Shown here one piece after another: positions 24,125-33,920 of a stretch of DNA of 64,000 nucleotides (positions are counted from its first letter, which is position 1; every line of letters begins with the position of its first letter). A program made the translations under genes and the position numbers. This stretch comes from an uncultured Flavobacteriales bacterium (GTDB lineage Bacteria > Bacteroidota > Bacteroidia > Flavobacteriales_G > Salibacteraceae). Under the pieces are notes generated by a model. The model had not been told where the DNA came from, ran no database searches, and saw nothing but the letters and a program-made list of their open reading frames with translations. The stretch is from positions 1 through 64,000 of the forward strand of contig CALCCE010000250.1 of assembly GCA_937899835.1 (NCBI GenBank), in the 5' to 3' direction.

Positions 24125-24672
24125 GGAATATCGAATTGACTTTCGTCTTGCTGAAAGGTTTCGTAGGTGATGTTGTTCTCAAAGGCTCCCGAGCCGAAGT
24201 ATTTGAGAATGCGCTCCAACTCACGGGCCTGGCGAAAGCCCGGCAGGGGTTGAATCACCTGATAGTCGGCTTTCATGAATACCAGCGTAGGGTACGACAT
24301 TTTTCCGTTCATCAGGTTGGCGGGCAATTCGTGATAACCGCGCCTTCCGTTGGCCACAAACTTGTAGGTTTTGCCCCCGAATTCGATGTCTTCTTTGTAC
24401 TCACCATCCATCTTCACCGCATAGTAGTGTTTCTTCACGTACGCTACAATGGTTGGATTTTTGAAGGTGGTGGCATCCATTTTTTTACACCAGCCGCACC
24501 AATCGGTATAAATATCGAAAATGAATAAGCGAGGCTCTTTGTCGTTCCTTTTTACGGCTTCTTCGAAAGAAAGCCACTCGATGGGGCCCTCAGTATCGGG
24601 ACTTACAGGCGCAAAGCCCGCGAAAACGAATATGGCGGCAATGGCCAGACTTAATCTAATGGTACGCATCAT
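24121..24672 (-). CDS. exported thioredoxin-like protein
   Basis: 183 residues from the ATG at 24672. Signal peptide of about 20 residues (LAIAAIFVFAGFA). The thioredoxin fold carries the redox motif DWCGWCKKMDATTF (Cys59 and Cys62), followed by a cis-Pro region (MSYPTLVFM). The middle insertion of about 50 residues fits the DUF255/SoxW-type periplasmic thioredoxins. It probably reduces disulfides or handles redox in the periplasm. It is convergent with the aminotransferase gene and divergent from the M28 peptidase gene. Confidence 0.85.
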   Translation of the reverse strand: MMRTIRLSLAIAAIFVFAGFAPVSPDTEGPIEWLSFEEAVKRNDKEPRLFIFDIYTDWCGWCKKMDATTFKNPTIVAYVKKHYYAVKMDGEYKEDIEFGGKTYKFVANGRRGYHELPANLMNGKMSYPTLVFMKADYQVIQPLPGFRQARELERILKYFGSGAFENNITYETFQQDESQFDIP

Positions 24673-24766
24673 CAACTCAGTTGAACTATAAAATTACAGA
24701 TTCCTATTGGTAAGGACGAAATGAAACCGGCACTCGGTTGCCTTCCTAACCAGAAAGCTTCACCTT

Positions 24767-25783
24767 ATGAACACCACTAAATCCAAATACCATTCCATGA
24801 AAAAGCGACTTCGAAGATTCATCTGGTGGAGCCTGGTTCCCCTCTCGCTGCTACTGGTTTTGTCATTCTCGGTCACTCAACCGTTGTTGAGCAGCAAAAC
24901 TCCCTACCCTAAGTTGGACATCGATCCATTTTTGCTTCGGTCGCATGTAGAGGCCCTGGCCAGTACGAGTGTGCCGCGCAATGCAGAAAATCCCGAAGGT
25001 TTGGAAGAAGCATCGGTTTATATCGAGAATGTGCTGAACGAAATGGAGATTGAGGTGAGCCGGCAAGGTTTTGAAACGCCCAATGGCAAGTCTTACCACA
25101 ATTTGCTGTGGTCAATGGGTCCTGAAACAGGGCCCAGAATTGTAGTAGGGGCCCACTATGATGTGTGTGACAACCAACCGGGTGCTGATGACAACGCTTC
25201 TGGTGTGGCTGGGTTGTTGGAATTAAGTCGGATGGTACAGAAAAATCAGCCGCAGCTGCCTTATCGGATCGATTTTGTGGCCTACACCTTGGAAGAGCCA
25301 CCTTATTTTCGAACCAATTACATGGGCAGTGCGGTGCATGCTCAGGCCTTAAAATCTGCATCGGTGGATGTGAAAGCCATGCTCTGCCTGGAAATGATCG
25401 GGTATTTCGATGCGACTAAGGGCAGCCAAAGCTATCCGGTTGGAGCGATGAAATTGTTTTACCCCAATCGTGGCGATTTTATTGCGGTGGTGGGCAAAAC
25501 GGGCAAAGGCAAACTCACCCGGCAAGTGAAGCGGCATTTGCGCAATGGTTCAGACATCGAAGTGCGTTCGATCAATGCGCCTACGGTAGTTCCCGGTATC
25601 GACTTTTCCGATCATCGGAATTATTGGGCCGCCGATTATCCTGCGGTGATGATCACCAACACGGCCTTTTACCGAAATGCCAATTACCATGAGGTGACCG
25701 ACACACCCGAATCTCTGGATTATAACCGTATGGCCGAAGTGGTGAAAGGCGTATATTGGGCATTGGTTCATTTCGACAAATGA
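24767..25783 (+). CDS. M28-family zinc aminopeptidase
   Basis: 338 residues. Residues 20-42 form a signal anchor. The M28 co-catalytic zinc motif set is present: VVGAHYDVCDN (His130, Asp132), GADDNASGVAGLLE (Asp141 bridging), YTLEEPPYF (Glu176, Glu177), CLEMIGYF, and the C-terminal FYRNANYHEVTDTPE with its His ligand. The enzyme would cleave N-terminal residues from peptides in the periplasm or at the membrane. A second start at Met11 is possible. The stop overlaps the ATG of the hydrolase gene, so the two are translationally coupled. Confidence 0.9.
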   Translation: MNTTKSKYHSMKKRLRRFIWWSLVPLSLLLVLSFSVTQPLLSSKTPYPKLDIDPFLLRSHVEALASTSVPRNAENPEGLEEASVYIENVLNEMEIEVSRQGFETPNGKSYHNLLWSMGPETGPRIVVGAHYDVCDNQPGADDNASGVAGLLELSRMVQKNQPQLPYRIDFVAYTLEEPPYFRTNYMGSAVHAQALKSASVDVKAMLCLEMIGYFDATKGSQSYPVGAMKLFYPNRGDFIAVVGKTGKGKLTRQVKRHLRNGSDIEVRSINAPTVVPGIDFSDHRNYWAADYPAVMITNTAFYRNANYHEVTDTPESLDYNRMAEVVKGVYWALVHFDK

Positions 25784-26598
25784 AAGTTATCCTCATACTG
25801 TCTTTGATTGGCCTCGCCTTGTTTGTGGTGGTGATGGTGGTGCTGAACATCAATCAGGAACGATTGATTTTTCGCCCGGAGCGGCTTCCTCAGAATTATC
25901 AATTTCAGTTTGCTACCCCTTTCGAAGAGCGGCAATTTCAGGTGAAACCAGGAATAACGTTGAGTGCCTTGCATTTTAGGGCACCCAACTCCAAAGGCCT
26001 GGTGTTTTACCTGCACGGAAATGCCGGGAGTTTGCGCAGTTGGGGCGAAGTGGCTTCGGAGTACACGCGTTTTGGCTACGATGTGCTGATTCCGGATTAC
26101 CGGGGATATGGCAAAAGTTCGGGTAGGATATCGAACGAACAGATGTTACACCGCGATGCGCGGTGGATCTACGAAAAGGCGTTGGAAGAATATTCGAGTT
26201 CCAATATTGTGGTGGTTGGTCGATCGCTGGGTTCGGGCATTGCTGCCCAATTGGCGGCCAAGTTCGCTTGTCAACTGCTCATTTTAGAAACGCCTTATTT
26301 CAATTTTCGCGATTTGGTGGACCACCACTATTGGTTTTTGCCCACGGGTTGGATTTTAAAGTACCGGTTTCGTACCAACCAACAACTCAAAAAAGTTTCG
26401 GTGCCGGTTTACCTTTTCCACGGCACAGAAGATGAGTTGATTCCTTTCAACAGCAGCGAACGGCTGGAGGCCTTGGGCGAACACATTGAGCTCATTACTA
26501 TGCATGGCGCCCGGCATTCGGAATACCGCAACAACCCGAACTATCGGGATGGCATGGAGCGCATTTTTAAAAGTCTGGAAACGGCTTCCGCAGATTAA
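25780..26598 (+). CDS. alpha/beta hydrolase (BEM46-like serine esterase)
   Basis: 272 residues from the ATG at 25780. A single N-terminal membrane helix (ILSLIGLALFVVVMVVLN) anchors an alpha/beta-hydrolase domain. Oxyanion-hole strand VFYLHGNAGSLRSWG, then DYRGYGKSSG, nucleophile elbow VVGRSLGSGIAAQLA with Ser at GRSLG, acid GTEDELIPF, and base His in MHGARHSEY. This matches BEM46/ABHD13-like hydrolases of unknown substrate. ATGA overlap with the M28 peptidase gene suggests a shared task. Its 3' end overlaps the convergent DUF3857 gene by 4 bases. Confidence 0.88.
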   Translation: MKVILILSLIGLALFVVVMVVLNINQERLIFRPERLPQNYQFQFATPFEERQFQVKPGITLSALHFRAPNSKGLVFYLHGNAGSLRSWGEVASEYTRFGYDVLIPDYRGYGKSSGRISNEQMLHRDARWIYEKALEEYSSSNIVVVGRSLGSGIAAQLAAKFACQLLILETPYFNFRDLVDHHYWFLPTGWILKYRFRTNQQLKKVSVPVYLFHGTEDELIPFNSSERLEALGEHIELITMHGARHSEYRNNPNYRDGMERIFKSLETASAD

Positions 26599-28559
26599 CC
26601 CTGCTTTTCAAATACCAGGACGATTTTGTTGAAATCGGCCGCAGCATTGATCACTTTCCGAAACTCTTCGAATTGTTCTAAAGGATAATTGAACCGGTTG
26701 TAATACTCAATTACGGTCACCGTAACGGTATTTCCCTCCTGGGTATAGGAAGAAATGAAACCCATCGAATCGCCTTCGTCATCGCCGTACTTGATGTCCA
26801 TGTTGAGGGCGTCCATACCACTCACGGTGTAGCCATCGGGCACCGTGAACCGGATGATGCGGTCGTATTTGTGGGGATAAGTCAATTCTACTTCGGTCAC
26901 CCGCTCTTTTTCCTGATACATCTCCGACTGGGGGCCAATCACCTGCCCGATTTTGAACAGGTAGTTGGGACCGGCTTTTTCGAGCACGGAGGCTACTGTC
27001 ATCTCTCCCGCCAACTTCATCGGTTGTTCTGCCGGAGAAACGTTGCGATCGGTATGTTCGATGGACTTAGAAGTCAATTCCGCATCTTCTCCCATAAAGT
27101 TGAGCAGGTCTTCTAAGATCGGCCCTTGCTCTGACTCTGGAATCAAATCGTAATAGGGTTGAATAAACATGGCGTTGTGCCCGGCAAACTCCCGTTTCAG
27201 CGAGATGTTGGCGTGGGCCATGTCTTCCGGGAAAGAAATGGACATGTCCAGGTTGTCAAACTGCGACTCTACGCCACAGCAATCGATCCAGCGCACCTCT
27301 CCGATACCGGTAGTGGTTTCCCCAATTTCCAGCAGTTTGATGAACAAACCGTAGTTGTTGGCCCACTCTACCGGAAAAGCACCCAAACGGGTTTCGTACT
27401 TGTCGGGAGCAATGTAATCGTCTGCAACTGGCAGGTAAAAAAGGAACTCGTCCAGAAAATTCCAGGTTTGAAAATCCTTATCGAATTTCACATCGGTGCG
27501 GTCGCACGTCAGCACCAATTCGTGCTTCACTCCGGCATTCATGAACAACCCGGCCAACAAGCGGGTGACCCCGGAACTATTGACCACCTGTTTTTTGAAT
27601 ACTACACCCAGGTCTCCACCATCGGGGTTGTCTTCCTGATAGGCGTAGTTGTTCTTCACGTGGTTTTCAATGGCTTTGATCTTTTCCAGCTCTGATTTGC
27701 CATCGAGCTCTATTTTCGATACTTCTTTGGCAAATTTCTTCTCGTACTTGGCCAGCGGCTCGTATACAATTTCATAAAAGCGTTGGGCGGCTTCGTTCCA
27801 GGTAAAGCTTTCGGAAGACCCGCGCAGGTTGTTGTGGCTAAACTTATAGTCGATCCGCATGCGGTAAGCATCGGTCATCGAAAAGAGTTCGTCTTCCAAC
27901 ACCGGAATCTGATCGATTTCCGATTTCAGGTAGCGCTTCTCCCCTTCTTTGGTTTCTTCCAATTCCGGGAATCCGTTGTAGGCCTTGGCAATAAAGTTCA
28001 GGTGCTCTGGCGTAATGATCTCAATGGAAGCATCCTTTACAATGGTACTGCCTTGATAAAATTGGCGACCAAAAAAGGACAATCCCTTTTTCACGGTGTA
28101 GAGAATCTCAAAGGTGCTCTCCGGCTCAAGACCATCGATGGCGAAAATTTTGAAATAACCGTAATCCTCTACGTTTTCCAACTCTTTGAGGTTGGACTCG
28201 TCCAACTCAATCACTTTGCCCTCTTTGGTGGTGGTGCGCGCCTTGAGGTCGACCACTTCCATCACGTTGGCCATGGGCAAGAAAAACTTGTTGTATTTCT
28301 CGATGCCTTTATCATTGTTTACCCGTACGATTTTGTGGCGGGTCTCGTAAATGACCAAGCCACTGCGCCCGGAGGTTTCAACGATCATATATTCGAACAC
28401 CCGTTTGTCTTTGAGGATCACCGAGGGCTCGTCTTTTTCTTCTTCACTCAACTCCTGAAAGGCTGTTTCAGACTCCCAGTCGTAGTTTTTCATGTCATAA
28501 TCCTGGGCAATGAGGGCCAGGGGTGCCAAAAAGATGGCGGATAGCAGCTTCTTCAGCAT
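26595..28559 (-). CDS. DUF3857 protein with degenerate transglutaminase domain
   Basis: 654 residues with a signal peptide ending near LIAQ. Residues 25-215 match the DUF3857 beta-sandwich (IYETRHKIVRVNNDKGIEKY, LEPESTFEILYTVKKGL). Residues 255-400 align with the transglutaminase core of the neighbouring gene, but the catalytic Cys is replaced: KKQVVNSSGVTRLLAGLF has Ser328-Ser329 where the neighbour has RYGDCKD, and the His/Asp positions are also lost (FQTWNFLDEFLF). It is probably a non-catalytic paralogue, perhaps binding the same target. It ends the three-gene minus-strand unit (7 bases after the intact gene). Confidence 0.8.
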   Translation of the reverse strand: MLKKLLSAIFLAPLALIAQDYDMKNYDWESETAFQELSEEEKDEPSVILKDKRVFEYMIVETSGRSGLVIYETRHKIVRVNNDKGIEKYNKFFLPMANVMEVVDLKARTTTKEGKVIELDESNLKELENVEDYGYFKIFAIDGLEPESTFEILYTVKKGLSFFGRQFYQGSTIVKDASIEIITPEHLNFIAKAYNGFPELEETKEGEKRYLKSEIDQIPVLEDELFSMTDAYRMRIDYKFSHNNLRGSSESFTWNEAAQRFYEIVYEPLAKYEKKFAKEVSKIELDGKSELEKIKAIENHVKNNYAYQEDNPDGGDLGVVFKKQVVNSSGVTRLLAGLFMNAGVKHELVLTCDRTDVKFDKDFQTWNFLDEFLFYLPVADDYIAPDKYETRLGAFPVEWANNYGLFIKLLEIGETTTGIGEVRWIDCCGVESQFDNLDMSISFPEDMAHANISLKREFAGHNAMFIQPYYDLIPESEQGPILEDLLNFMGEDAELTSKSIEHTDRNVSPAEQPMKLAGEMTVASVLEKAGPNYLFKIGQVIGPQSEMYQEKERVTEVELTYPHKYDRIIRFTVPDGYTVSGMDALNMDIKYGDDEGDSMGFISSYTQEGNTVTVTVIEYYNRFNYPLEQFEEFRKVINAAADFNKIVLVFEKQG

Positions 28560-28566
28560 GGTTGGG

Positions 28567-30510
28567 TTATTTCTTCAGTACAATGGATTCGTTGTAGGCT
28601 GAACTCAGGGTCTTCACCATCGAGTTCCAGGCTTCAAACTCATCGGTATCGATGAGCAGGGTGTTGATGTAAAAGGTTTTGGACATCTGCACCTGATTGC
28701 CTTGCCGACGGTATTCGATGGTGAATCCAAAATTATCTCCTTCATACGACGAACTCTCGGGCAAATAGTCGAGGGAGTAGCCTTCCGGAATCTCAAACAC
28801 GGTAGTGAATTCGTCCTGGAATTTGTAATCAATCTCAAGGGCTACTTTGCGGTCTTCTACCTCAATAAAATCGTTGAGGTAGGATTTGTCGAGGTTGAGG
28901 TTGACGTAAATGGCGTTGTTGACTTGCTGAGCATAGTCGGGCACTTCGAATTGGTAGTCGATCACCAAATCGTTGTCTTTGTTGGTTTCTCCTTCGGCTT
29001 CGTACTCGGCCAGGCGAAACTTGTTGTGCCCTTTTTCCAGCAGGCGCTCTATGTAATCTTTTTTCTTGTCGGTTTTTCGGTTGTTGAGCCGTTCCCGCAC
29101 CATCACATTGACGTAACCGCCAAAGGCAGCCGTACCCTGACCCGAAAGCTGGTTGCCGTCTACCTTCACGAAAGCTGAATCGCGCTGGTAGTTGGTTTCT
29201 TTTTCTACTACAGGCACCATCAACAGGTCGTAGTTTTCTTTCGTTTTGCTCACCAGGGCTTGTTTGCCCTGTATGAACGAAGAGGGCATTCCAATGGGCG
29301 TGTGTTGGCTGGTAGCATCCAGAAAAATCACTTTGCCATTCAGTTCCACCATGGCGATCATGTGGTTGTCTACGCTGGGCGTGGGCAAATCGTCGTAGGT
29401 GTAGGGAATGTCACGGCTGCCGATCCAAACCAGGGAGGATGGTATTTCTGCCGCCTCCAGCATTTCGGTGAGGATGCTCGACATGTCTTTGCAATCGCCA
29501 TAGCGCTTGGTGCAAACTTTGGCTGCCGGCCGCGGAATGAAGCCCGACATGCCGTCTTCGAAAGCTACGTACTTGATGTTGTCCTGCACCCAGTAATAGA
29601 TGCGTTTCACCTTCTCTTCATCGTTGGTGAGGCCCGCAGTGAGGCTATCTACCAAAGCATTGATGGTGGGGTCTTTGTCTTGGTTCAAATCACCAATCAA
29701 TGATTGATACCAGGCATACAAGTCTTCTACTTTGTCCAACACGCGCACGGTCTCACCGTTCGCGGTATACTCCTGAACGAAGAGGGCAACGTGGGGGACG
29801 TAATAGCTAATGGAAGGGCCATCATCATCATACTCATACTTGTCGGCCATGGTGGCCGTCCAGGTGTAAGTGGTCTTTCCCTTTTCTTCGATTTTGGCAA
29901 ACTTTATTTGGTTCTCCTCATTGTTGAACACTTTGTAGCCTACTTTCACCGAAGACGGAAACGTGACCGAATATTGCAGCTTACGGGCCGGAATAAAGGT
30001 TTGGAAGTAAAACTTGCCTAAAAAGTGCGGATCGCTAATGGTTTCGCGGTAGGCTACCCTGGCCCGGGTTCCTTTGTCCATCTTGGGAAAAATGATCTCG
30101 ATGTAGCGGTTGTCATCGTAAAATACACTTCCGTCCAGGCTGGACTTGGTCTCCATTTGGGTGACCTTCTCCCCTTTGAATTTTTTCCCTTTAGGATAAA
30201 ACGCAGTAGCCGAAATGTTGGAAATTTCGTTGAAGGTTTCGTTGAAGTGAATGGCATCGTTGGCGTAGCCTTGCGCTTTGTCGCTGGTGAGGTATTTGTC
30301 CTCTACCAGATCGGCCACCACCACTAATTCTCCGTTTTTAAGGCTGATGTTGAGCGCTTCGGTTTTTTGAAGCATCACCGCCTTGTCTTCGGGGTATTCT
30401 TCCACCAGAGGCAGAAGTTCTGCAGGAGTTTGGGCCTGCAGGCCAACAGGAATCAAGCAACACAGCAAGCCTGCCAGCGAAGCGAGCCCCAATTGGCAGG
30501 CGCGCTTCAT
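28567..30510 (-). CDS. DUF3857 / transglutaminase-like exported protein
   Basis: 647 residues from the ATG at 30510, which gives a clean signal peptide (MKRACQLGLASLAGLLCCLI). Upstream in-frame ATGs at 30531 and 30558 are possible; 30531 would overlap the stop of the preceding gene. A DUF3857 domain (to about residue 235) precedes a transglutaminase-like cysteine-protease fold. Cys340 lies in KRYGDCKDMSSIL, His383 in SVDNHMIAMV and Asp398 in IFLDATSQ, so the catalytic triad is intact. A C-terminal beta domain follows. It acts in the periplasm or at the outer membrane, presumably on peptides or envelope proteins. Confidence 0.87.
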   Translation of the reverse strand: MKRACQLGLASLAGLLCCLIPVGLQAQTPAELLPLVEEYPEDKAVMLQKTEALNISLKNGELVVVADLVEDKYLTSDKAQGYANDAIHFNETFNEISNISATAFYPKGKKFKGEKVTQMETKSSLDGSVFYDDNRYIEIIFPKMDKGTRARVAYRETISDPHFLGKFYFQTFIPARKLQYSVTFPSSVKVGYKVFNNEENQIKFAKIEEKGKTTYTWTATMADKYEYDDDGPSISYYVPHVALFVQEYTANGETVRVLDKVEDLYAWYQSLIGDLNQDKDPTINALVDSLTAGLTNDEEKVKRIYYWVQDNIKYVAFEDGMSGFIPRPAAKVCTKRYGDCKDMSSILTEMLEAAEIPSSLVWIGSRDIPYTYDDLPTPSVDNHMIAMVELNGKVIFLDATSQHTPIGMPSSFIQGKQALVSKTKENYDLLMVPVVEKETNYQRDSAFVKVDGNQLSGQGTAAFGGYVNVMVRERLNNRKTDKKKDYIERLLEKGHNKFRLAEYEAEGETNKDNDLVIDYQFEVPDYAQQVNNAIYVNLNLDKSYLNDFIEVEDRKVALEIDYKFQDEFTTVFEIPEGYSLDYLPESSSYEGDNFGFTIEYRRQGNQVQMSKTFYINTLLIDTDEFEAWNSMVKTLSSAYNESIVLKK

Positions 30511-30523
30511 CCGGGAAACTAAA

Positions 30524-33500
30524 TCAATCATAGAGTTCGTCGTATCGGTATTTTTCAACCTTGGTAACGCTCCCGTTTTCGTCGTAGTATTTCCAGTTGC
30601 CGTGACGCTCTCCCATGAGGTAGAACTCTTCGCGAATCAGCTTTCCAGCCTCGTTGTAGAAACTGAATTTACCGTTTTTCGCATCGTATAGATACACACC
30701 GGTTTCTTTCAAAGTGCCATCTTCATAATACACTTTGCGTTCTCCGTCAATGTCGTCGTCGAGAAAAACTTTATCGCTGAAAATATTTCCGTTTTCGTAG
30801 TACAAGACACTACGACCTTCCCGGTAGCCTTTTTCAAAAGATTGTTCAATGGATTTTTTTCCATTCGGATAATAGGCAACAATCTTGCCGGTTTCGTTGG
30901 GCATCTCGATCATGGGTACCGGCTTGCCGTCTTTGCCGTGATAGGAGTAACCCTGAACTCCACCATTGATGTAGTAACGGATAAAACGCACCGTTCCATT
31001 TTCGTTGTAGTAGGTAAATGCTCCGGTACGGCTACCTGCGTCATATTCGCCGTCTGATTCTAACTTACCATTTTCGTAATACCACTTCCATAGGCCGTCC
31101 CGATTGCCTTTGTCATCATATTGGCCTTCGGTTTCCACTGAACCATCGGGGTAATACCAGCGCCAATCGCCCGTCAAATCTCCGTTATCGTAGAAGCCGC
31201 GTATTTTTAGCTTACCACTGTCGTAGAAAATCTCATACATGCCGTGGCGCTCCCCGTTGTAAAAGTCAACCGTTCCGGTAACCATGCCCTTGGGATTCAT
31301 CCACTTGTATTCCCCTTCCAGGAGGCCATTTTTGTAGGTTCCTTTCAGCCGCACCTTAGCGTTGAGGTGAGGCATCATGTAGCTTCCGCTACCGTTGGGC
31401 GTCAACAGGGTATCGGTAGGTTCTCCCAGGGTATCGAAAGAAATGGTTTTGATCCGCAATCCATCTTCAATGTAGAGTTCGTAATCCAGCTTGCCATCTA
31501 CCTGAAAATACTGCTGATAGCCATCTAAGTCGTCGTTGAGGTAATAATTGATCCGCTCCAAAGAACCATCTGGACGGTAGTAGCGCCAATAGCCTTCGCT
31601 GTTGTCGTCAACGTACCAACCTTCCCGCTGGATTTTTCCGTTGCTGTAGTACCGCCGATAATAACTGTCCACATCACCACCTTCATAAGCGTATTCGCTG
31701 CGCAGCTTTCCGTTGCGGAAGTAGGTTTTATTCTCACCTTCAAAGGTGCCCATGTTGTAGGTAGTAGTTTCATCGACGGCTCCACTGGCGTGATAAAAGG
31801 TCCACACTGCGTGGCGCTCTCCTTTTTTCAGCAATCCCTGAGTACGCTTGATACCATTGGGGGTATAATAAACGTAATTCATTTTGCCCTTGCTACCTTT
31901 TCCTTCGGCTACTACTTCGCCCTTTTTGTTGAAGTATTTGTAGTACCGCAAAAAGCCTTTCTTGTACGTGTATTCGTAATGTTTTACACCATCATCGTCC
32001 CAAGCAGTAAGCAGCCCTTCGAGTTTGCCATTCACATAAGTGAATTGCTCAGTAAGCTCGCCTTCTTTTGAAAATTCTTTTACGTCTCCGGTGGCATTGC
32101 CTTCCTGGTCGTAGTTGATTTCCGTAAAGATTTGGCCATTGTCGTAGTACGATTTGTAAACACCTACATCTTTATCGTTTTTGTAGGTTCCTTCTGCTTC
32201 TACCTGTCCATTTTCATAAAAGGTTTTGTAGGGGCCATTCCGGTCGCCTTCCTCAAACACCAGTTCTTGTTTTAGCTGACCATTGTTGTAGAAACTTTTG
32301 AAGGTGCCGTGGTATTCATCATCTTTAAATTCAACCTCGTTGGACTTGTCGCCGTTGCGGTAGTAATAAGTGGCCATTCCGTTGGCATCGTTGTCCGAGT
32401 AAGGAATGATCTGACGCAGCTGCCCGGAGGCATAATACCTGCGCACTTCACCTTTGAGGGTACCCATTTCATAATTGGCTTCCGCACGTTTCAAACCGTT
32501 GGCATTGTAGTAGATGTTTGGTCCGTGTAGGGAGTCGTCTTTGTAATTGGAAACTTCTTTCAAATGCCCTTCCATGGCATAGAGCTTTACCTCGCCCTGG
32601 CGCAAGCCATCATCGTCGAAAGTTTGCTCTACCTGCCGGCTTCCCACATAGTAGAAATACACCCACTCTCCAAGATGATCCGATTCGAAATCGCCATCCA
32701 TTTTAGACTTGCCAAGCGCGCGCATTTTACCGTTGCTCTCGTAGTACCAGTGGTTTCCATTTCCCTCACTGTCATTGCGCGTCATCTCCTGGCCGGTGGG
32801 TTCTAGGTTTTTACGCGTCCACTGGATGAAGGTGCGCACTTTTGAGTTTTTATTTTTCTTCAACCAATTCTGAACCACAGCCGCGTTGAAGGAAGCAAAC
32901 ATCCAATAAGAGAAGGTCTCAATTTGGTTGTCGGACATCAGTTTTTTAGCGGTAGGCACATAGTAATCCATCCAGAAGTTGTCGGTACCTTCTTTATACT
33001 CAAGCTTCTCATAGAGCAGTTGGGTTTGACGGATCAAAGGATCGTTCACCTTGGCTACCGTACGATACCCACCGTTGAGCGCAGCTTTGGAGTTAATGAT
33101 CAATTCCATATCGGAAAACAACTCCGTTTTTACTGGCTCTACTCCCTCTTTGGGTTCTAATTCAACCTTAGCGATTTCTGCCAACTTTTGAACCGCAAGG
33201 TGCGAACGTTCGGTCCACGATTCACGCATCAAATAGCCCTCCAAAGACAGCATAGCGGGAATAGCATCACCTTGATCCGCACAGATCATACCTAACAAAT
33301 AGTGCGGGGAGGCATACAAGTGATTACATCGAATGGTTTTGATGAGTATCTCTTTCGACTCCTCCAACTTATCCTCGTTGTAAAGGGTTAGAGCGAGGTT
33401 GTAGTTCAACAGTTGGTTGTAGGGATAGCGTTTCAGGCCATCGCGATAAGCAGTGATGGCTTCTTCTGCTCTTCCCATCTCATCGTAAGCCGTACCCATC

Positions 33501-33829
33501 AACAGGTAAAACTGCTGATCGAGGCGCTTATCGAGTTTCAACCCTTCCTGGCAAGTGTTGATGGCTTCCTTGTACTTCTCAAGGGCAATTAGGGTTTGGG
33601 CCTTTTCGGCCATAGCCAGTGCGTAGTTGGTATCGTTTCGCGTAATGGCTTCATACGATTCGAGGGCTTTTTTATACTCCTCATTCTCGTGATGGTATAC
33701 GCCAATAATCAGATTGGCTCCCGAATTAATCAGGGGAGGTGTGTTGTCGTCGGTTGTGCTCTGGGCACCGACCAAAGAGTAGGCAAAGGTCATTGCCAGA
33801 AGGCAAATGACTGGGGTTAATTTTTGCAT
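30524..33829 (-). CDS. large secreted TPR + MORN/YwqK-repeat protein
   Basis: 1,101 residues; signal peptide about 1-22 (cleavage near VGAQ). Residues 35-230 hold about five TPRs (YALAMAEKAQTLIALEKYKE, AEEAITAYRDGLKRYPYNQL). From about 385 to the end runs an almost unbroken series of roughly 23-residue MORN/YwqK beta-hairpin repeats (for example YYYRNGDKSNEVEFKDDEYH and LKQELVFEEGDRNGPYKTFY), about 28-30 units. These proteins are thought to form long, flat beta platforms; YwqK-type repeats also occur in antitoxins. Binding partner unknown. It is the first gene of a unit with two DUF3857 proteins, its stop 13 bases before or overlapping the next start. Confidence 0.88.
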   Translation of the reverse strand: MQKLTPVICLLAMTFAYSLVGAQSTTDDNTPPLINSGANLIIGVYHHENEEYKKALESYEAITRNDTNYALAMAEKAQTLIALEKYKEAINTCQEGLKLDKRLDQQFYLLMGTAYDEMGRAEEAITAYRDGLKRYPYNQLLNYNLALTLYNEDKLEESKEILIKTIRCNHLYASPHYLLGMICADQGDAIPAMLSLEGYLMRESWTERSHLAVQKLAEIAKVELEPKEGVEPVKTELFSDMELIINSKAALNGGYRTVAKVNDPLIRQTQLLYEKLEYKEGTDNFWMDYYVPTAKKLMSDNQIETFSYWMFASFNAAVVQNWLKKNKNSKVRTFIQWTRKNLEPTGQEMTRNDSEGNGNHWYYESNGKMRALGKSKMDGDFESDHLGEWVYFYYVGSRQVEQTFDDDGLRQGEVKLYAMEGHLKEVSNYKDDSLHGPNIYYNANGLKRAEANYEMGTLKGEVRRYYASGQLRQIIPYSDNDANGMATYYYRNGDKSNEVEFKDDEYHGTFKSFYNNGQLKQELVFEEGDRNGPYKTFYENGQVEAEGTYKNDKDVGVYKSYYDNGQIFTEINYDQEGNATGDVKEFSKEGELTEQFTYVNGKLEGLLTAWDDDGVKHYEYTYKKGFLRYYKYFNKKGEVVAEGKGSKGKMNYVYYTPNGIKRTQGLLKKGERHAVWTFYHASGAVDETTTYNMGTFEGENKTYFRNGKLRSEYAYEGGDVDSYYRRYYSNGKIQREGWYVDDNSEGYWRYYRPDGSLERINYYLNDDLDGYQQYFQVDGKLDYELYIEDGLRIKTISFDTLGEPTDTLLTPNGSGSYMMPHLNAKVRLKGTYKNGLLEGEYKWMNPKGMVTGTVDFYNGERHGMYEIFYDSGKLKIRGFYDNGDLTGDWRWYYPDGSVETEGQYDDKGNRDGLWKWYYENGKLESDGEYDAGSRTGAFTYYNENGTVRFIRYYINGGVQGYSYHGKDGKPVPMIEMPNETGKIVAYYPNGKKSIEQSFEKGYREGRSVLYYENGNIFSDKVFLDDDIDGERKVYYEDGTLKETGVYLYDAKNGKFSFYNEAGKLIREEFYLMGERHGNWKYYDENGSVTKVEKYRYDELYD

Positions 33830-33920
33830 GAACTGACGGGGTGTTGGTCAAAGTGACTAAAGTACAGATTTTTGCTTTGAATCAAGGCTCCAACACTGCT
33901 TTAGCCCAAAGGCTTCCCCG

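Noticed and set aside
27783-28544. Long antisense ORF inside the DUF3857 gene
   Set aside because: Same reason: antisense shadow of a supported gene, low-complexity composition, no family match.
30524-33829. DNA repeats in the MORN genes as mobile or CRISPR repeats
   Set aside because: The periodicity of about 69 bases follows the 23-residue protein repeat, and the frame stays open for 1,101 codons.
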